A stretch of DNA of 64,000 nt, taken from positions 13,731,573 through 13,795,572 of the forward strand of contig JALMQS010000225.1 in NCBI GenBank assembly GCA_024734495.1. The letters are read 5' to 3'. Positions 43,506 through 55,453 of the stretch are shown in pieces (position 1 is the first letter of the stretch; the number at the start of each line of letters is the position of its first letter). The notes beneath the pieces were generated by a model. It did no database searches, had not been told where the DNA came from, and was given only the letters and a program-made list of their open reading frames with translations. Source of the DNA: Forficula auricularia. Taxonomy: Eukaryota > Arthropoda > Insecta > Dermaptera > Forficulidae. Made by a program: the position numbers and the translations under genes.

Positions 43506-43991
43506 CACTAAGGTGCAAAAAAATCGAGCCACCAAAAAAAATTTATTAAATAAGAAATTATTTTTAAAATTGCTACAAATAACCATACAATTTGTTCTAT
43601 TAACTCTTAAACTAACATATTTAATAAATATGGAGGATAATTTTTGAATTTCATAGTAAAAATAAGTAAAATTAAATTAATGGATACAATTACAAATTAT
43701 TCTACTTACTCAATATCACTTTAAATTTAAATAAAGTATTAATAAAAGATCAAATTCCAATTGAAATATGAATAAAATGAATAATTTTGAATTAAGCATA
43801 TCATTGATACAAAGAATAAATATACTAAATGGATATTTCTGAAGTTCAAGCAGTTCAAATTGTATGCCTAATTAATCAAGGGATAAGTCAACGACAAGTG
43901 GCAAGTACACTTTCATTAAGCCGTTTTTCAGTAAATGATTTACTATGTAATAAAGTTTTTATTGGTGGCTCGATTTGTTTGCACCGTAGTG
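43506..43991. mobile_element. Tc1-like deleted element, copy 2
   Basis: TA at both borders (43504-43505, 43992-43993). Ends CACTAAGGTGCAAAAAAATC and the complement of CACTACGGTGCAAACAAATC, then GAGCCACCA. It is in the opposite orientation to copy 1. Confidence 0.83.
43829..43945 (+). pseudogene. Tc1-like transposase N-terminal fragment
   Basis: MDISEVQAVQIVCLINQGIS then QRQVASTLSLSRFSVND, a helix-turn-helix typical of Tc1 transposase N-termini. The catalytic domain is absent and the frame then runs into the terminal repeat. Conserved between the two copies, so both derive from one deletion or parallel decay. Confidence 0.7.
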
Positions 43992-44432
43992 TAGTTCTTT
44001 TTTAATTTTTTCTAAATATTTTGAAAATGGCTTAACCAATGTTGATCAAGTTTAGTATTCTATTTAAGTACCTTGAGAACTCCCAAAAAAAGTTACATTT
44101 TAAAGTACTTTACTCTACAGTAAGATAGTACTTTTTTTAATTCTTTAAAATATATTTATTTGTGCAGTTTATGTGATTAATAATAAAGGAATAAAAATAT
44201 AAATATTTAAAATGACTATGGATAAATTCTAACAACGATCCGTTACAGTTTAATGAATCGTTTTAGTGAGAAGTGTATTTCCTTTTTAAAATCTTTGTGG
44301 GGCTAGGGTTAATATTAATAAAATGAGCTAAATCTTGGCACGCATTCTGCATAAATATATGGTATAGATAAGGGGATAAGCTTAATGAAATTTGAAAGTA
44401 CCAATATCTTATTATATTAAACGAGCAATTTT

Positions 44433-44434
<2 letters not shown>

Positions 44435-44490
<56 letters not shown>
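44435..44490. repeat. (TA)n microsatellite, 56 bp
   Basis: Uninterrupted TA dinucleotides. Confidence 0.97.
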
Positions 44491-44494
<4 letters not shown>

Positions 44495-45798
44495 CGGTTT
44501 CTCGAAAACCGCTTTAACGATTTCGCTAAAAATTGGTGTACTTATCAAGTCTCATGAGTTATTAGTCGTGTATAAATTTTAATCCGATTGAAATAAAGAA
44601 AGGGGGTGTAAATTAGGAGTGTCGAAAAATACATATTTTAATCGTTCATATCTCGTCTTCGGTAAGTCGCAGAGCCTTGAAATTTTAAACTTAAGCTATC
44701 GAGAGGCTACAAGAAGTACCACAAGATTTCGGCTAAAATAGAAGAACCGGAAGTTGATGTTCACATACTTGAGAATGTACCCCCCTGCTTTTCGCAAACA
44801 TAAATCTCAGAGCTACGAAATTCTATATAATTTGTAGACCTCCACCCATTAGAAAGTACATATATCAGTAGAAAACAGTTTCACTTTTCTCGGGAATAGA
44901 TTCCACGCACACATTTTTTTTATTTAATTCTGAATCCAAATAAAAATCGACCTTTTTATCAGAATTTTAAATTAAAAATAATATTAATATATACTTTTAT
45001 CTGAAGCAAAAAGTTACCGCGCCTCGCTCGATGCTCCAGGGATTAGGAATAATCCTCTTAATGCTGCGGGGTGAGTAAAAATTACCTGGTGTGTACAAAA
45101 ACGTCATAGTATTTTTTATATAATTCTATTATCGATAATAAATATCTGAATTTAATTGAATTTATGAATGAGGGGGGTTGTTTTTGGTAGCCCCATGTGT
45201 GTCCGTCCATCCTCCTCCGCGCTACCCTCTGAAATTAATCACCTGTAATAAATTTCGCCCTACACACTAGATACACTCATCTTTTTTCATTCGAGCTGTT
45301 TTATCGTTCTCAAATATTTGAGATTTTTTTTTCTCTCTGGTAATGTAAAAAATTCTCGTGAATTATCGCCATTCAATTTCCATTTCAATGAGATAAGAAC
45401 CAGCAGAGGGGGTGGAAAGTTTGCCCAAGAGGGGGGTGGAAGGCAAGAGATACCGTCCCTGTCACGTTGATTATTTATAATCAATGCAAGACATTCCTTA
45501 AAGCTCCTTCCTGGCTTTTATAGTTATGCTTATAAAAAAAAAGAAAATTCTTCAGGATAGCCAATGGCTGGGCTGGCTCTTAAGAGAAAAAGAGACAGAG
45601 AGAACACGCGAATCCAAGATAAGAAATTATTTAATACCTTTTCCCTTCAAAGGAAATAGCAATCTTAATTCAATGTTTGAAACTTGTATTTTATTCATTT
45701 TAAATAAATTAATTTCGTAAAATGTCTTAAGCTAATTATAAATTTAATATTATAATATTTATAAACTCTTTAAATTAATCAATGATCTCATAATTTTT
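44491..45798. other. Unassigned stretch
   Basis: Begins CGGTTTCTCGAAAACCGCTT then TAACGATTTCGCTAAAAATT, a phrase like those next to microsatellites in dispersed insect repeats. A GC-richer block CGCCTCGCTCGATGCTCCAG lies at 45019. No gene. Confidence 0.4.
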
Positions 45799-45927
45799 TA
45801 ATATTTTAAATTGAAAAGTTTTTATTTTGCCGAGAGTAGCAGAGTTGTTGATTCATAGAGAGAAATAAAAGAGGTTGTCCTCTGCTTGATGCAAATAAAC
45901 ATACATATATATATGTGTATATATGTA

Positions 45928-46890
45928 TTAGGGTGGGTCAAAAAAATCCATTATTTTTTTACAAGTGACACGGAAAAATGGGTTGCTAGACACCTTAAAA
46001 AAAATTCTTTCTAAATATGAGCTCTTAATTTTAATAAGAAGATCCTCCGCATCGCAGTTTTTTATTTTTTTCTCAGTCCAATAGAAAAAAATTCATACCT
46101 CATCATTAATTGATTGTACAGAAAAATGTTCTTGAAGAATTTCGTAGGAAATTTAATGCTCTACAAAAAAGGTATCTTATATTTTTTCCGTAAACCTCAC
46201 CATTTGAAAGATATTGAAGATTTAAATTTGATTATTTTAAGACAAATTTCATTTTTGTTTATGAATTTCATAGCTCGACAATAAATGGCTATTATAAAAT
46301 TCGCAATACAATTTTTTGTAGGAAATTAACTGCTCTATAAAAAGGGTGTCTTATGTATTGAGCGATTAAATTAAGCGTTCAAAAGATATTCATCATCAAA
46401 CTTTCATGTGTACTGAAGTTTGATGATGAATATCTTTTGAACGCTTAATTTAATCGCCAAAACATAAAGCACCTTTTTTATAGAGCAGTTAATTTCCTAC
46501 AAAAATTTGTATTGCGAATTTTATAATAGCCATTTTTTGTCGAGTTATGAAATTCATAAACAAAAATGAAATTTGTCTTAAAATAATCAAACTTAAATTT
46601 TCAATATCTTTCAAATGGTGAGGTTTACGGAAAAAATATAAGATACCTTTTTTGTAGAGCATTAAATTTCCTACGAAATTCTTCAAGAACATTTTTCTGT
46701 ACAATCAATTAATGATGAGGTATGAATTTTTTTCTATTAGACTGAGAAAAAATAAAAAACTGCGATGCGGAGGATCTTCGTATTAAAATTAAGAGCTCAA
46801 ATTTAGAAAGAATTTTTTTAAGGTGACTAGCAACCCATTTTTCCGTGTCACTTGTAAAAAAAAATAATGGATTTTTTTGACCCACCCTAA
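45928..46890. mobile_element. 963-bp nearly perfect foldback element
   Basis: Ends TTAGGGTGGGTCAAAAAAAT and its complement at 46890. The two arms of about 480 bp are complementary almost throughout, meeting near 46411 (TTTCATGTGTACTGAA). TATGTA on both sides may be a 6-bp duplication, but the flanks are TA-rich. Minus-strand frames in the right arm are shadows. Such a long inverted repeat would give a double-stranded RNA if transcribed. Confidence 0.85.
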
Positions 46891-47115
46891 TATGTATATA
46901 TATATTATTTATTTGTTTGAGACTATAGTTTCGAAAATGGGTTAGTATCGGGTATACCTATTGAAAATTTTGTTTGTTGTTCCCTAGCTGAAAGGCAGTT
47001 AGAACAAAAACGGTTTTTCAATTCTAACTGGCTTTTGGCTATGAAAGAACAAAAAAATTTTCAATATCCATAGGATATTGACCCCATGAAAAATAATATT
47101 TATAATTAAAAAAGA

Positions 47116-47150
47116 CTGATGATGATGGCCAAGCCTTCGAAACTATAGTC
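47116..47150 (+). ncRNA. Hammerhead ribozyme, type I-like
   Basis: CTGATGA, stem II with one weak pair (GATGG..CCTTC), GAAAC, loop TATA closed by C-G, and GTC triplet. Confidence 0.7.
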
Positions 47151-47270
47151 TCAAACAAATAAATAATATATATTTACCTACATGTACATATATATGTTAT
47201 ATATGTGTGTGTATGTTTATTTGAATCAAGCAGAGGAAAACCTGTTGGTTTCTCTCTATAATATTCTAAA

Positions 47271-48167
47271 CATTTAAATATTAAAAAAAATTTTAAATTC
47301 GAAAAATTTCCATTTAATAATACTCTGATTTAATTATTATTAGCAGGGTTGTTTTTACCAAATGGTAATGATGTTCAAATATTTTTCCACCCACGCATTA
47401 CAATTTTTAATGGAACTTTTTAAAGGAAAAAGTGAAATCTTCTAGCTACAGTTACTAAAGTCTAAAATATATTTTTAAATTGTTCTAATATACTAATTAT
47501 AAAATGAATTTAAATTCAAGTCGAAACGTTGGTGAAATTTTAATCGACTTTACGATTTCACCATTAGTTCACCACTCAAAATATTCTTCCTTATATTTAA
47601 CTTGTTTTTTTGGTTTGAAATTTGTCTTTTATTTAATCAGGGATTTCCTAAATTTTTTTTAATCTCTCACTTTGGGAATCTTTCAGAATAATAATAACAA
47701 CAATTTCATTTTTTTACGACGTAAATTGTGCCAAATCCATTGCAACCGTTAGTAAAGATCTCTTGAAAATCCTCTTTATTTGACCGCAATAAGCTTTCAG
47801 TATCAACAAAATGCTCTTAAAAACAGAAATCCTATGTTAGAGACCAGCGAGAGTAAAAGAGAGAGTAAAATAAAATGGCAAGTACCCCTTTATCCTGCTT
47901 TGGTCTGCAAATGGACACACAGACAGATTTGTTTCCGAAGATAAAGTATTATTATTCTCCATGTCTAATAGTAAACTATACGGCAAAAATACTAACAATT
48001 TGTCTAATATAAACATCTAAACAAATAAAGCTAATGTAGGATACAATACTTAAGTCACAAAAAATAATAATTAAAATAAATATGTATAAATAATAAATAA
48101 ATGATTTTTATAATTAAAATTCGTGAGTTTCCCTTTACTCTGTATTATAATTCGGTTCTATGTACGA
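47271..48167. other. Unassigned AT-rich stretch
   Basis: No gene or repeat recognised. Confidence 0.5.
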
Positions 48168-49292
48168 GCATTCCACGCCAAATCGGAAGGTTTGAAAATT
48201 TTTAATTTTTGATTTCCTTCATTTTTTGACATTTTTAGTACCCATCAAAAAAACTATTCCTTATCTGAAATTTTTTTAATCACCGGTTTAAAAGATATCG
48301 AATTTCGGTTTTTCGCTCATAACTTCTTCAAAAATAGTCTAAATTCAAGATTTAAGTTTATCAGAAAAAAAAAACAGTATGCTTGGTTCCCGTCTAAAGG
48401 GATGGAATCTTCTTCATCTTAATAACATCTTAAAACATCTTATAACATCTGAATCATCATTCTCAATTTTTCTGAAGAAAATTTCTCAAGAAATTAGCTA
48501 AAAACATCTTAAAACTTATTAAAACTTTAAAAAACTTTTTAAAACTTTAAAAAACTTTATAAAACTTTAAAATACTTTTAATACTTTAAAATACTTTTTT
48601 AAAACTTTAAAAATACTTTTTAATACTTTAAAATACTTTTTAAAACTTTAGAATACTATTTAATACTTTAAAATACTTTTTAAAACTTTAAAATACTTTT
48701 TAAAACTATAAAATACTTTAAAAGATATCGAATTTCGGTTTTTCGTTCATAACTTCTTCAAAAATGGTCCAAATTTAATTTTTTTTTAAATTTTTGTTTA
48801 CATACTTTTTAGAAAAAAATTAATTTTTATATGCGATTTTCGAGTTTGAAAATTTTAATCTTGTTTTCGAAACTGTATGTAATTTTCGATTTTTTTTGAT
48901 AACTTTTTATGTTAAACTTCTATTCATTCTACAAATTTTAAGACCGGGTTGATAGTGGTCCTGTGATAATTGAATTGGTTTTTATCGTTAACAGATATTT
49001 AAAACAAATAATTAGTATTTTAGTTTGTTGAAAGAAAATCAAAATCAAAAATCGAAAAAAAAATAGTAATTATAATAGGACCACTATCGACCCGGTCTTA
49101 AAATTTTGAATTTATACCATTTTTGAAGAAGTTATGATCGAAAACCCAAAATTCGATCTTTTAAACCAGTGATCAAAAAAATTTCAAAATTTACCAGGAA
49201 GAGTTTTTGACGGGTACTAAGAAATGTCAAAAAATAAAAGAAATAAAAAATTTAAGTTTTTCAAACCCTCCGATTTGGTGTGGAATGCGGGG
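48168..49292. mobile_element. 1.1-kb foldback element carrying a minisatellite
   Basis: Left GCATTCCACGCCAAATCGGA and right complement TCCGATTTGGTGTGGAATGC bound inverted arms (about 48168-48370 and 49095-49292). A second inverted pair faces inside (TTAAGACCGGGTTGATAGTG at about 48941 with its complement at about 49085-49102). A third unit, the minisatellite block at 48390-48720, is flanked by direct repeats of AAAGATATCGAATTTCGG (48293 and 48721). Confidence 0.75.
48516..48720. repeat. 20-bp minisatellite (minus orientation)
   Basis: About ten units of TTTAAAACTTTAAAATACTT with small variants. It is the reverse complement of the array at 53261-53578. Confidence 0.88.
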
Positions 49293-50405
49293 TACATATT
49301 TTAATTTAATTAAATAACTTAAAGTGGGAAATTTAATTGAACATTTTTCTTAATAAATAGACATTTGCTCACATGTAATGCCCCTTGGTTGCAGGGAACA
49401 TCCTGATATATTCGCTAAACCCTGAAGAGCTCAAAATCTAAAAAATCCAGTTATTCATGCGGATTATAATAAATAAATAACATATATATATTAATAATAA
49501 ATAAATAACATATATATATTAATAATAAATAAATAACATATATATTAACTACGAATGGCATTTTACTTTAGAAAAGAAAGATAGATAGAAAAAAGAGTTC
49601 CTATAAAGTTTTACTTTTTTTTTTCTAATTTGCGATTGTCCAGGGTCTGTTTGACCCCCGGGGCGGGATAATCGATGGCTCGATTAACGCAGGTGGTCGG
49701 TCGGTGGGTCTTTGGCTCACCTCCACCATCCATCCACCCGATCCACCCTCCCACCACCCCCACCACCACATGCCACTATTAAATTTAAACAGCCCTGTCG
49801 CGGGCGGCATGATATATGCAAACCCAATTTAGACAAAAAAATAGACAAGAGGAATAAAAGCCAAACCACCACAATAGAAGAGAGAATAACAGAACATAAC
49901 AAAAGAGCAGTTATTTGTCATTTAATTGAACTACAATCCAAAATGAACTAACTTATAGAGAGAACAGAGATAGAGAAAAGATATTTATTTTTAGATATAT
50001 CTACCTGTGAATGTTTTCTATGTATTTGAACGTTATGGATTTATTGTTTTTTTTTTTTTTTTAATGCTAGTGATGCCAGAAGGTGTAAGACCTACCTCTA
50101 AGTCTAGACGACCGTTGCATACCTGCAAAAAGAGAATATTTTCGGTTGAAGTGGAGTCGAAGGTTTTATTCAACCTGAGTCTTCAAGTTTAAGTAGAAAA
50201 AAAGAGAAGAGAGAGAGAAAGAGAGAGAATTTCGGTTTCTTTCTAGTCATTGAGATAAATGACGTAGTTGATCTGCTAGGTGACTAATTTGAAGTGAATG
50301 TGAAGAAGGGTGTAAAATTGTAAATATGAATAATTTAGCTTCTAAAGATGGCGTATATTAGGGGTTAGGTCAACAATAATCAAGGTAAAAAGATTTATTG
50401 AAAGC
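49293..50405. other. Unassigned stretch with GC-richer island
   Basis: Three tandem copies of an AATAAATAACATATATATAT-like unit at 49468-49550. 49625-49960 has GGGATAATCGATGG, CAGGTGG, a CCACC-rich run and ATATGCAAACCC. Three overlapping frames (61-79 codons) come from the CCACC run. A regulatory role is possible but unproven. Confidence 0.4.
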
Positions 50406-50418
50406 ATTAAATAAATAA

Positions 50419-50789
50419 TTTTATTTATTTTCTTAGAAAGACGGACTGGTAAGCGAAATAAGTAGGTTATAATGAAATGCAGTCGATAAATTATTTAATT
50501 TTATTCAATTTCCCACGTTTCGGAGACTTTTTCTCTCCTTCTTCAGGGTATTGCACAGTTATTGATGGGTGAGTATAACTCGGTTCCCATTTCTCTCTTC
50601 TTTCAGTGATAGCAACAATATTGCAATATTTTCCAACATTATACCATAAGTGTATTGGTTATGCCGAGTTATACTCACCCACCAATAACTATTAAATAAC
50701 CTGAAGAAGGAGAGAAAAAAAGTCTCCGAAACGTCGGAAATTGAATAAAATTAAATAATTTATGGACTGCCATCCATTATAACCTACTT
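50419..50789. mobile_element. Palindromic ribozyme element, family B long form
   Basis: Flanked by 13-bp duplications ATTAAATAAATAA at 50406-50418 and 50790-50802. Same outer block CTTAGAAAGACGGACTGG as 12229. The plus hammerhead (50701-50735) is intact. The minus core (50514-50546) has a GTG triplet, so it should not cleave. Confidence 0.85.
50701..50735 (+). ncRNA. Hammerhead ribozyme, type I-like
   Basis: CTGAAGA, stem II GGAGA..TCTCC, GAAAC, GTC triplet. Intact core. Confidence 0.8.
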
Positions 50790-50802
50790 ATTAAATAAAT
50801 AA

Positions 50803-51345
50803 ATTTATTTATTTATTTATTTATATGATGGCCCCACAGTTACAATGTTTTTAAATAAATAAATAAATAAATAAATTTAATAAAACTCCGATTTCTTTTT
50901 AAAATAATTTTAGGCTCTTGGTTCATTATATTAAAGAAATTTTAAAAGGGGGTCAATATATAGCTAAATATTGAGCTTTTTCCGGTCTACTCATTTAAAA
51001 TAGGGAATATATGGAGAAAAGAGAGAAAAAATATAAATATAAATAAATATAAAAACTTACTATAAATTAAATAATAATGATAAAAGTACTATTAAAATTA
51101 TATTCATTTGCAAGCTGAAGTGGGGGAGGAGAGGAGTTGCTCTTATCTCCATTAAATAATAATTAAATTAATATAGAAGTGAAATTTGTGCAAAGTTTAA
51201 ATGAAATGCAAGACCAGAGGATTTTTGACCTCTGCAAAGTGTCCAAAATATAGATTTTTTTTATTATTATTATTACTTAAAGTATGAGTTGTATCTTCTT
51301 TTAGACACTTAATTCTATACGCATTATGCAATTTCAATAAGTATT
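50803..51345. other. AT-rich stretch with TTTA palindrome
   Basis: TTTATTTATTTATTTATT faces AAATAAATAAATAAATAAAT around GATGGCCCCACAG at 50805-50880. The rest is unassigned. Confidence 0.5.
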
Positions 51346-52514
51346 ATATATATCAGGGGTGTCCAAACTTTTGGCTTACACGGGTCGAATTTGAGGGAAA
51401 AACAAATGCCTCGGGCCGCATATAAAATTAACTAATTCCATTGATATTTGTTGATCAAAAAATTTAGCTAATAAGGTAGAATAATGATATCTACCAAGAC
51501 AAAAAAAAGCAAAAATATCATAGGATTATAACCTTTGCGTTCATTTCTTTCAGGATTTTGTTTTTAAATTATTTATCATCTTCTATTAGCAATTTGAAGT
51601 CTTTTAGAAATATATCGAGTTTAATTATTTCTTAACATTTCCAAATTATTCAATTAATTGAACATTCTCTCTATATATAGAATAATAAAGATTATTCAAT
51701 TAGTCCAAGTGCAATAGTCAAAATGCCATTCCTAGACTAATAGTAATTAAGAAATTAACTTCTACTAATCTAAAATAGGTTTGGGCTTGTATTTTATTTG
51801 GAAACCTTGTCTTAGCTTCTATAAAGAAAGAAAGATCATTCTATCAGGGCACTTTTTAGTCATTTTTCTATATTAATTATTATTTTTAATTACTGAAATA
51901 ATAAATATTTAAAAAAATCGAAATATGAGATGAAAAATAATTTGTAATTATTCTAAACTTGGTTATTTTTCACCTGATAGTTGGGCTTATAATTTTGTTT
52001 TTAGTGAATTTTATTCTCGAAAATAGCTTTAGGTTGGTATATATAAATTCATATTTCTAAAAAGTGAATAATTATTGTCAAGCCAGGAGGAATATTTGTT
52101 TCTGGGTAGATAATTTTTATGAAATTTTAATAAAGAGACATTATTAAATATTTCTTTCAGTTCAATGTCTGATTGCAGTGCCATTCATTCATTCAGGAAG
52201 TTTGCAATTAAAATATTTAAATTTATAGTAAAAATGGTTCAAAATATGGATAATTTGTGATTATTCTTTCGGAAATCTTATATATTTTTTCACATTCAAA
52301 ATTGAAATTTTGCTTTTTATACTTCGAAACCTTTTGGGGAGATTTTCTAATTTCTTCTTATTTTAGAAAAAAAATATCAGGTCAAATTGTATCAGATTTA
52401 TATCTTTTCCAGTACCTAACAAAAAATCTCAATGTTTTAAGGAAATTTATAATTTTATTTTGGGCTGCATTAATTGCTGTGCTGGGCCACAGGTTGGACA
52501 GCCCTGATATATAT
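51346..52514. mobile_element. 1.15-kb hAT-like element
   Basis: Body 51354-52506 starts CAGGGGTGTCCAAACTTTTG and ends CCACAGGTTGGACAGCCCTG, imperfect inverted repeats typical of hAT elements. ATATATAT is found on both sides (51346-51353, 52507-52514). A GGGCCGCAT/GGGCTGCAT pair lies inside the ends. The interior is AT-rich without a transposase frame. Confidence 0.82.
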
Positions 52515-53149
52515 GAATACATTTTTATATTAAACAAATGAATAATATCAAACAGCTTCAAGAGAAATCTAATGAAGTAAAAAAATAAAAATAAATCTTC
52601 CCCTTAAATTGTCTTGTAGTTATGATAATTAATGAACCGAAAGTTTGTCAGCTCTTGTGAGGTGAATTTGGCGTGGGTGGATGTTCAAAGTAAAATAAAA
52701 TTAGAAAGAAAAAAAAATATATTTAAATTTCTAGAATAAAGTAGTAAATTTAATGTTATGTGTAGGTATGAGTTGTTTATCAAAAGAGATGGGGCATTTT
52801 TATGTTCTCATCAGAATGGACACCTAATTCTGAGTCATTCGAAAAGGTCGGCTAAATGTCGAAACGTTGTGGATTATGATAGGGATTTCTAATTAAAAAT
52901 GTCAAAACATCTTTCTCTTAGTTCTAGAATAAAGTAAAAAATAAAGTAATGTAAAAAAATAATAAATTTAAAAATCACCCTACTTACTTTTTAGTAAATA
53001 CCTCTGAATTCAACTATCTAGTTGGTAAAACACGCAGACAAATGAATAAATAGACATTTTCTAAAAACAATTTCGGACTCCGATTTGATATCGAATTTTT
53101 TCCATGAACGCAAAATTTTCATTAAAACAAATAGAAGTCAACGAAGCTA
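52515..53149. other. Unassigned stretch with possible ribozyme remnant
   Basis: GGTCGGCTAAATGTCGAAAC then GTTGTGG at 52847-52873 resembles stem II plus GAAACGTT of a hammerhead, but no good CTGANGA is present. No gene. Confidence 0.4.
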
Positions 53150-53627
53150 AAAGTACAGGGATGGACTCTTAATCTTAATAACATCTTAATAATTATCATT
53201 CTCAATTTCTGAAGAAAATTTCTCTTTCTCTAGCTAAAAACATTTTAAAACTTTTTAAAAAGTATTTTAAAGTTTTAAAAAGTATTTTAAAGTTTTAAAA
53301 AGGATTTTAAAGTTTTAAAAAGGATTTTAAAGTTTTAAAAAGTATTTTAAAGTTTTAAAAATAATCTTAAAGTTGTGAAAAGTATCTTAAAGTTTTAAAA
53401 AGTATCTTAAAGTTTTAAAAAGTATTTTAATGTTTTAAAAAGTATTTTAAAGTTTTAAAAAGTATTTTAAAGTTTTAAAAAGTATTTTAAAGTTTTAAAA
53501 AGTATTTTAAAGTTTTAAAAAGTATTTTAAAGTTTTAAAAAGTATTTTAAAGTTTTAAAATATTTTATAAAGTTTTGAGATGTTTTTAGCTATTTTCTTG
53601 AGAAATTTTCTTCAGAAATTAAGAATA
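53150..53627. repeat. Foldback with central 20-bp minisatellite
   Basis: Left arm CTTAATAACATCTTAATAAT, TTTCTGAAGAAAATTTCTC, TAGCTAAAAACATTTTAAAA is answered by TTTTGAGATGTTTTTAGCTA, GAGAAATTTTCTTCAGAAAT at the right. The same arm precedes the array at 48390. The arrays in the two elements are in opposite orientation. Confidence 0.8.
53261..53578. repeat. 20-bp minisatellite (plus orientation)
   Basis: About 16 units of AGTATTTTAAAGTTTTAAAA; most are identical, some have G, C or T changes. Confidence 0.95.
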
Positions 53628-54670
53628 ATAGTATAAAAAGTTTTAAAAAAGTTAACTTTTTCTTGGGACAGTGTGCGATGAGCTCGGAAAATACTTTCAA
53701 CACGAGATTTCAGCTATGGAAAAGAGGTATCAAGGAAAATGGAATCCTAGTAAGCTGGCCTATTATTCTTGGATCATCAAATGTTCCACAGGCGAAATTT
53801 AGCATAATAAACAGTCCCGAACAGTCCCTAAGTCCACAAGCTTTTAGACTTAGAGGAGAATTTTTGTAATTGGTCATACTAATCCTAGATAAACTAATAG
53901 CTAATTTGACTCTCCTTATGCGATTTTAGATGATATAGATGCCACTTTAACAAGCGCAAATCAGTTAAATGAAGGATGCAAGCAACATGACATGAAATGG
54001 GCTCACGCACGCTATACTAGTGGCTAGTTAATTAATTATTTTTGCAAGGCGATACTAAATGACATCTAATGAATGTCCAGATGACATTTAATTTAATTAG
54101 CGCCGTGTGCATTAATCGTTGATAGGGTGGATTAAGTAGGGGGTGAGGGCAAATGAATTGGCTCCAAATTTGGACGACGACGACGACCATGATGATGATC
54201 AATTTATTGCTTTGACGTTTTGTCGAGTTAGACCTCAATCAATCATCAAATATCCTGCATATTATACCCATAAATGTCATTCATATAGAGGGGTGAGAGG
54301 GGGATAGAGGGGAGGGTCTATTAAAAATATAGTCTAGTGGGTTTTATTACCCATATGTCCATATGCCCAGAGAGTAGTAAATAAGCATTTGGTTAATTTG
54401 TAATCAGTTTAGAATATTTCTATTTAACACTCATTGATTAAAAATTTTATTTTATCTGAATTTCTAGCTGGAAAAATATATATAATCGATTTTGGAGAGA
54501 AAATTTAGATTTGAATTATAATTTTAAGAGAGATGGCTTATAAGAATTCAATATTTTAAGACCCGACTCCACAAAATAATTCGCATCGAATTTAACTTTT
54601 TAATTATAAATATATTTTTTTAAATATTATTTTATATTTTTTTTCCCTTCTAAGAAACTTTTTTTTTAAT
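53628..54670. other. Unassigned stretch with homeodomain-site island
   Basis: 53920-54260 is not repetitive and has TTAATTAATTA, TTAATTTAATTAGC, ATTAATCG, GGATTAAG and a GACGACGACGAC run. A 68-codon plus-strand frame at 53663-53869 has no known domain. Confidence 0.35.
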
Positions 54671-55183
54671 TAAGGTAAAAGCACCAGTAGTGGGCCTCTA
54701 CCTGTAGTGGGCCAGATGCAAGAAAAGTGCAAAAATGAGCTTATCCAATTTTGAAAAATACCGCTATATATAGGCCATGGCATCAAATACTGTATATATC
54801 AATACAGGACAGCCTGTCAAAATCTTCGGTATCATGAAAACTGCGCACTCTACCGGGCTAGGATGAAAATACATATACCGCATAATAGAAAATATCACAT
54901 GTAAGTGGTTAATTTGAAATAGAGATTTGAAAGAAGCACATTCATTGGTGCTGGCAAATACTGTATACATTTTTGCTGGCATGGTGGCGCTCAAATTCAT
55001 GAGACCAAAAACCGTTTAGTTTCCTATTGTGCTTTTACAGGCTGCCCCGTATTCATATATACAGTATTTGATGGCATGAGCTATATATAGTGGTATTTTT
55101 CAAAGTTGGATAAGCTCATTTTTGCACTTTTCTTGCATTTGGCCCCCTACAAGTAGAGGTCCTCTACTGGTGCTTTTACCTTA
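54671..55183. mobile_element. 513-bp foldback MITE
   Basis: Ends TAAGGTAAAAGCACCAGTAG and its complement CTACTGGTGCTTTTACCTTA. Arms extend about 170 bp and include GAGCTTATCCAA, TACTGTATATA and ACAGCCTGT on the left with their complements on the right. The centre has no gene. Related end motifs occur near 59150. Confidence 0.8.
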
Positions 55184-55453
55184 TATTGATGTAAGAAGAA
55201 ATTTCAAATATTGGGTCCGAGTTAAAAGTACCTGTGGATGTGGGTTTTGAAAGACTGAATGCTATAGGTAGCTGGAAAGTTGAATGAGGGAAGAGAATCC
55301 CAGTTTCTGGAAGTCATGTAATAAAACTTTCTGCTACATTATAAGGTTTCTTGAGATCTTCTGAATCATGTCATCCCCATTTACAAAAGAATTACATAAA
55401 TAATTAATTGACGGAGATCTTTTTATAATAAACAAAAATCAAGCTGCTGCCTA
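55184..55453. other. Unassigned; holds a shared peptide-like block
   Basis: 55191-55270 shares a block with 27426-27490 and 38361-38445. Otherwise nothing recognised. Confidence 0.45.

Larger units (their letters stand above)
45811..47258. mobile_element. Palindromic ribozyme element, family A', with nested foldback
   Basis: Flanked by 12-bp duplications TAATATT(T/C)TAAA at 45799-45810 and 47259-47270. Without the nested 45928-46890 unit and its 6-bp duplication it is about 480 bp, like the copy at 63027-63520. The left side has TTTTGCCGAGAGTAGCAGAG and TGCTTGATGCAAATAAACAT. The right arm holds a hammerhead at 47116-47150; in the left arm only GACTATAGTTTCG remains recognisable. Confidence 0.85.

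Noticed and set aside
44491..45010. End of a large virus-like or Maverick element next to the TA microsatellite
   Set aside because: Only a general phrase similarity; no coding region or inverted end supports it.
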